A stretch of 8,447 nucleotides of DNA, from contig JASHPC010000065.1 in NCBI GenBank assembly GCA_030038335.1, forward strand, positions 1 to 8,447. The letters run 5' to 3'. The notes beneath the pieces are model-generated. The model was not told the origin of the DNA. It was given only the letters and a program-made list of their open reading frames with translations, and did no database searches. Position numbers and translations under genes: made by a program. The stretch comes from Vulcanimicrobiota bacterium. Its GTDB lineage: Bacteria; Vulcanimicrobiota; Vulcanimicrobiia; Vulcanimicrobiales; Vulcanimicrobiaceae. This document shows positions 4,994 to 8,447 of this stretch, piece after piece (position 1 is the stretch's first letter; every line of letters begins with the position of its first letter).

Positions 4994-7723
4994 GTGCATT
5001 CGGTGGGAACGGTCACGCTCGTGTTTTCGGACATCGAAGGCAGTACGCGGCGTTGGGAGCGCGACCGTGATGCCATGGCATCAGCGCTCGCGCGCCACGA
5101 TCTCTTGATGCGCGAGGCTATCGAACAAGCCGGCGGGCGCGTCTTCAAAACGGTCGGAGATGCGTTCTGTGCCTCGTTTAGCGTTCCCGCACGAGCGGTT
5201 TTTGCGGCACTCGCCGCGCAGCGCGCGCTGCTCGCCGAAGACTTCTCTTCCGTCGACGGTTTGCGCGTTCGCATGGCGCTCCACGTCGGATCGGCGGAAG
5301 AGCGCGAGGGCGACTTTTTTGGACCCTCCGTGAATCGTGTCGCGCGACTGCTTTCAACCGCTCACGGTGGACAAGTTCTCCTCTCGGGCGCCTTGGCGGA
5401 GCTCACCAAAGGCGCGTTGCCGGACTTGTGTAGTTTGCGCGACCTCGGCGCGCATCGCTTGAAAGACTTGCTGAATCCCGAGCGCGTCTATCAACTCCTC
5501 GCGCCCGATTTGCCGGATGATTTTCCGCCGCTGCGTTCTCTGAACGTGCTCTCGAACAACTTGCCGCCGAAGTTGACGTCCTTCGTCGGGCGGGAACGCG
5601 AGGTATCGGAAATTGCCGCGCTGCTGCGGGAGCATCGGCTCGTGACATTGACCGGCGCAGGCGGCATCGGCAAAACGCGCTGTGCGACGCAGGTCGGCGC
5701 AGATCTTCTCAACGGGTCGGACGATGGCGTTTGGATGGTCGAGCTCGCTCCGATCCTGGATCCGACGCTCGTGGAGAGCGCCGTCGTGCGAACGCTCGGC
5801 ATCCATGCATCCGGAGCCCGCCCGGTCCTTGAGATGCTGCTTGAGTACTTGCAGCAACGGCGGCTGCTTCTCATCCTCGATAATTGCGAGCATCTCAACG
5901 TCGCCGCTAGCGGGTGTGCCGCTGCAATTCTGCGCGCGTGCCCTGACGTTCGCATTCTCGCGACGAGTCGCGAACCGCTTCACATCGCCGGTGAGAGCAT
6001 GTATCGCATGCCGTCCCTCGCACGGTCCGAAGCCGTTGAGCTCTTCGTCGATCGCGCCCGCGCTACCGATTCCGCGTTCGCTCTCGACGAGACCAGCGCA
6101 CAGGACGTTGCGGAGATCTGTCATCGTCTCGATGGCATTCCGCTCGCGATCGAACTGGCAGCGGCGCGGGTCAATGCGTTCTCGCCGGCGACGATTGCGC
6201 AGCGGCTCGATCAGCGCTTCCGTCTACTATCGGGCGGCGATCGCAGTGCGTTGCCTCGCCATCAGGCGCTGCGCGCGACGATCGATTGGAGCTACGAGCT
6301 GCTCGACGAACGCAATCGAACGATTTTCAGGCGCCTGTCCGTCTTCGCCGGAGGCTGGACGCTCGATGCGGCCGTCAAGGTTTGCGTCGACGACGCCATC
6401 GACGAATGGAGCATCGTCGACGGACTCTCATCGCTCGTCGACAAATCGCTCGTCATCAGCGATGCGTCCGCCGAAGAGCGGCGTTACTCTATGTTAAGCT
6501 CGATTCGAGAGTACGGTCTCGAGCGTCTGACGGAGACGGGCGAGGCCGATGCGATCACGCAGAGGCACGCGCGGCTCTATGCATCGTTCGTCCATGAATT
6601 GCAGCCGCTCGTCGTTGATTTGGAAGACGCGGAGTGGAGGCGCCGGTTCTCGGCAGAGCTCGATAATGCGCGCGCGGTGATCGAGCGCACGATCTTCGAG
6701 CAGCGCGATCCCGATCTCGGATTCTCGTTGCTTGCGGAGTTAGAGTGGCCGGAGCTCGTCGCGACACCACAGGAAGCGTTGCGATGGTACGACGCTGCGA
6801 GTATGCTCGCAGAGAGCGCTCCCAATGCCATCATGCGTTCGCGTCTCCTACGCCACCGCGTTCATTTGCAGTGGCTTCTCGGCGTTCCACTGGCGGAGCA
6901 CGAAGCCAGTGCACTGCGTGCGCTAGAAGCCGCCCGCGCGACGAGCGACCCCGACGAAATCGCGCGGGCGCTTGCGAACCTTGGCGCGTGTTACCGCACG
7001 GGGGCGCGCTTCGAAGAAGCCGACGTTGCGTTGAACGAAGCGTTCAGCGCGCCGCACCTTTTGTCGCGCGTGACGAAGAACGCAGTTCTGCGAACGTGGG
7101 CCGTGACCGACTTGCAACGCGGAGCGATCGATGCGGCGCGAGAACGATTTGTCGAGGTGGCGGAGCTCGAGCGCCCCGGAAGTGAGTCGCATGCGAGCGC
7201 GCTTCTCAACCTCGGCGAGCTCGAGTTTGCGCTCGGACATGTCGAAGCCGCGCGCGAAGCTGCGCGCGGGGCGAAAGAGACCTATGCGCGATTGAACTCC
7301 GCCTACATCGTCTTGCTTCTCTCGAACCTCGCGGGCTATGCGCTCCAGGCTGGAGATATCGAAGACGCACGGCAGCACCTGCGTGAAGCAATTGCGTTGA
7401 CGAAGACGTTCGGTCACGGATGGCTCAAGGAAGTGCTCGAGCACAGCGCATTGCTTGGCGTCCTTATCGGAAGCCACGAGCCGGCGGCGCTCCTCTTGGG
7501 CTTCGTCGAGGCGCGCTATGTGGCGACCGGTAAAGTGAGAGAAGTAACGGAACGTCGCGCTCACGAGCGCCTCACGAGGTTGCTCGAGAGCGCGTACGCC
7601 GCTAAGGAGCTCGCGCGTCGTTTACGCGAGGGAGCGCTGTATGACGAAGAGAAGGGCCTCGCGCTGGCAAAGGCGATACTTGGAACGATCCCGAGCCCGA
7701 CGGCACCGCCGTCAAAGGAGTAG
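4994..7723 (+). CDS. Class III adenylate/guanylate cyclase fused to STAND (NB-ARC-like) ATPase and TPR-like region
   Basis: This 909-residue, probably cytoplasmic signalling protein has three parts. A class III nucleotide cyclase (about 4-170) has metal-binding Asp13 in VFSDIEGST and Asp56 in KTVGDAF. Lys52 and Asp107 sit at the base-selecting positions and favour ATP, and Asn114 and Arg118 lie in GPSVNRVARLL; all expected catalytic positions appear intact. A STAND ATPase (about 190-470) has FVGRERE, Walker A GAGGIGKTR (221-229), Walker B LLLILDNCEH (291-300), TSREPL (324-329) and GIPLAIELAAARV (381-393). A winged-helix-like segment follows (LSVFAGGW), then DKSLV. Residues from about 550 on are helical, Ala/Leu/Glu-rich and TPR-like; there is no C-terminal LuxR HTH. 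Such proteins likely couple a ligand- or ATP-dependent switch to cAMP synthesis. GTG 4994 has GAAAG at 4981-4985. GTG 5003, giving MGTVTLVFSDIEGST, fits AGGA at 4989-4992 and is equally plausible. It looks GC-richer than the genes to its left and is probably monocistronic. Confidence 0.92.
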   Translation: MHSVGTVTLVFSDIEGSTRRWERDRDAMASALARHDLLMREAIEQAGGRVFKTVGDAFCASFSVPARAVFAALAAQRALLAEDFSSVDGLRVRMALHVGSAEEREGDFFGPSVNRVARLLSTAHGGQVLLSGALAELTKGALPDLCSLRDLGAHRLKDLLNPERVYQLLAPDLPDDFPPLRSLNVLSNNLPPKLTSFVGREREVSEIAALLREHRLVTLTGAGGIGKTRCATQVGADLLNGSDDGVWMVELAPILDPTLVESAVVRTLGIHASGARPVLEMLLEYLQQRRLLLILDNCEHLNVAASGCAAAILRACPDVRILATSREPLHIAGESMYRMPSLARSEAVELFVDRARATDSAFALDETSAQDVAEICHRLDGIPLAIELAAARVNAFSPATIAQRLDQRFRLLSGGDRSALPRHQALRATIDWSYELLDERNRTIFRRLSVFAGGWTLDAAVKVCVDDAIDEWSIVDGLSSLVDKSLVISDASAEERRYSMLSSIREYGLERLTETGEADAITQRHARLYASFVHELQPLVVDLEDAEWRRRFSAELDNARAVIERTIFEQRDPDLGFSLLAELEWPELVATPQEALRWYDAASMLAESAPNAIMRSRLLRHRVHLQWLLGVPLAEHEASALRALEAARATSDPDEIARALANLGACYRTGARFEEADVALNEAFSAPHLLSRVTKNAVLRTWAVTDLQRGAIDAARERFVEVAELERPGSESHASALLNLGELEFALGHVEAAREAARGAKETYARLNSAYIVLLLSNLAGYALQAGDIEDARQHLREAIALTKTFGHGWLKEVLEHSALLGVLIGSHEPAALLLGFVEARYVATGKVREVTERRAHERLTRLLESAYAAKELARRLREGALYDEEKGLALAKAILGTIPSPTAPPSKE

Positions 7724-7788
7724 GAAAGACACCTGAGACGAGAGCCGATGCGGAGAACGCGCTGTACGCACACGGGGGGCACGATCGA

Positions 7789-7808
7789 CGAGCTTCATCA
7801 GAAGCTTG
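7789..7808 (+). terminator. Weak hairpin after the cyclase gene
   Basis: AGCTTC-ATCA-GAAGCT (7791-7806) can form a six-base stem, extendable by one wobble pair and one G-C pair, about 65 bases after the cyclase stop. No T-run follows, so an intrinsic terminator is doubtful. The rest of 7724-7857 holds nothing I can identify. Confidence 0.2.
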
Positions 7809-7857
7809 CTGCGATGCCCGGATGCAACAAGGAGCGTTTCACCGGTGCCTCGTGCGT

Positions 7858-8117
7858 TACAAACGCTCGCCACTCATCAAGCTCGGCAAGCCGACGTAGA
7901 ATCCCAAGATCGAATCGCTGAACGGCCGGATTCGGGACGAGTTGCTCAACCCAAGCATCTTTACAACGCTTACCGAAGTTCAGGCTGTCGCAGAAGCGTG
8001 GCGCCCGGACTACAATGAGGTCCGTCCGCATTCTGGCATCGGCTCCTCACGCCGCGGGAATTCGCCGCGCAGTTTTCAAATGGCCCGCCTCACAATTTTC
8101 AGCAGCGCAGAAAGTCA
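7858..8117 (+). pseudogene. IS3-family transposase (OrfB) C-terminal remnant
   Basis: The reading YKRSPLIKLGKPT, then NPKIESLNGRIRDELLN, then WRPDYNEVRPHSGIG is the classic C-terminal end of the IS3-family DDE integrase-type transposase (GKPT-N-x-x-IES-NGR-RDE-LN ... W-DYNE-RPHS-LG). The Glu of IES (codon 7912-7914) would be the last acidic residue of the DDE triad. The copy is dead: TAG at 7897-7899 interrupts GKPT|NPKIES where Gln is usual, and a one-base slip between 8043 and 8046 shifts the end into another frame, which reads LTPREFAAQF. The N-terminal part with the first two catalytic Asp residues is absent; upstream of about 7855 no transposase sequence is recognisable. The 3' side meets the esterase remnant at about 8117. 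Confidence 0.85.
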
Positions 8118-8351
8118 CCAGCCGAATCCCGGAATCCAGTAAATCACGGGATATTGGCGCCGCGGTTCCTTGTAATAGGAGTCCGGAAGCACGACCGCGG
8201 CGTGGATAGACGTCGGTTTGCTCCAGACCTGTGAAAGCACGCTGCTATGTAGGGTTACCTACAGCACCTGCGGCTGATCGGCGAACACGAAGCCCGTGCT
8301 ACTAGTTACCAAGAGCAACGCACACGCCAAGAACCGCGCCACGCGTATCAA
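8115..8351 (-). pseudogene. Secreted alpha/beta-hydrolase esterase, N-terminal remnant
   Basis: Reading on the - strand from a TTG at 8349-8351 (a GTG two codons later is also possible) gives a signal peptide, MIRVARFLACALLLVTSSTG then FVFADQ, with likely cleavage near the Ala-Asp. TAG at 8259-8261 interrupts the frame after QPQVL. The same frame then continues VTLHSSVLSQVWSKPTSIHA, AVVLPDSYYKEPRRQYPV and IYWIPGFGW, which matches the start of esterase-D-like or putative esterase proteins (VLLP-x-SY ... RRYPVIY-x-x-HGFG), the segment leading to the oxyanion-hole region. It ends in TGA at 8115-8117, exactly where the IS3 remnant on the other strand stops; the catalytic Ser, Asp and His regions are missing. 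Intact relatives are exported hydrolases of ester substrates. No ribosome binding site is evident. The 96 bases beyond its start (8352-8447) hold no recognisable gene. Confidence 0.7.
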
Positions 8352-8447
8352 CGTGGATTCTTTGCTTCGTGCATTGAGTTAGGAAGGCCTATGGGTTCGC
8401 ATTGACGCAATGTTCCAACGGAGAGATCCGCCCAATGCCTGAACCAT

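Noticed and set aside
5354..6124. Long - strand ORF of 256 codons opposite the cyclase-ATPase gene
   Set aside because: It is the shadow of a GC-rich gene with clear catalytic motifs on the + strand; its product shows no recognisable domain.
6923..7564. - strand ORF of 213 codons opposite the TPR-like end of the ATPase
   Set aside because: The + strand reading continues the helical repeat region without break; the opposite product is Arg-rich shadow.
7897..7899. TAG recoded as glutamine instead of decay
   Set aside because: TAG also ends the cyclase gene at 7721-7723 with no conserved reading after it, the transposase carries a frameshift as well, and both interrupted genes are truncated.
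7806..8018. + strand ORF of 70 codons within the transposase remnant
   Set aside because: It is in a different frame from the recognisable transposase motifs and has no motif of its own.

Overview
The window is a GC-rich bacterial stretch with no rRNA, tRNA or other lineage marker, so the host cannot be named. The only taxonomic hint is the large cyclase-STAND-TPR protein. Architectures like this are common in soil-type GC-rich bacteria (Actinobacteria, Chloroflexi, Eremiobacterota and similar phyla). That is weak, inferred evidence.

Left part (1-4382), all intact genes on the + strand: a 5'-truncated gene holds the C-terminal part of a DUF1998-type zinc-binding helicase protein, the family that includes MrfA and the DISARM proteins. 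About 620 bases without a confident gene follow. Next comes a small Xre/MbcA/ParS-type (DUF2384) antitoxin-like regulator without an intact toxin partner, then two adjacent genes built almost entirely from tandem winged-helix repeats (two copies in a 233-residue protein, four in a 450-residue protein). These genes look less GC-rich and use more varied codons than the right part, which suggests an accessory or defence-type region. The wHTH pair is the least familiar content of the window.

Middle (4383-4993): about 610 bases without an intact gene. On the - strand there is a 102-codon open frame with no start, with a CNCC cysteine cluster, which looks like a decayed Fe-S protein remnant.

Right part (4994-8447): a 909-residue signalling ATPase has an N-terminal class III nucleotide cyclase with intact catalytic residues, a STAND/NB-ARC-like ATPase module and a helical TPR-like C-terminus. 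It is followed by decaying DNA. A C-terminal IS3-family transposase remnant (one in-frame TAG and one frameshift) on the + strand abuts the N-terminal remnant of a secreted alpha/beta-hydrolase esterase on the - strand (in-frame TAG, then truncated at the IS boundary).

No complete known defence system, CRISPR array or tRNA is present. The most interesting candidate is the association of a DUF1998 helicase, a ParS-like regulator and a tandem-wHTH gene pair. That these form one system is inference from adjacency only.
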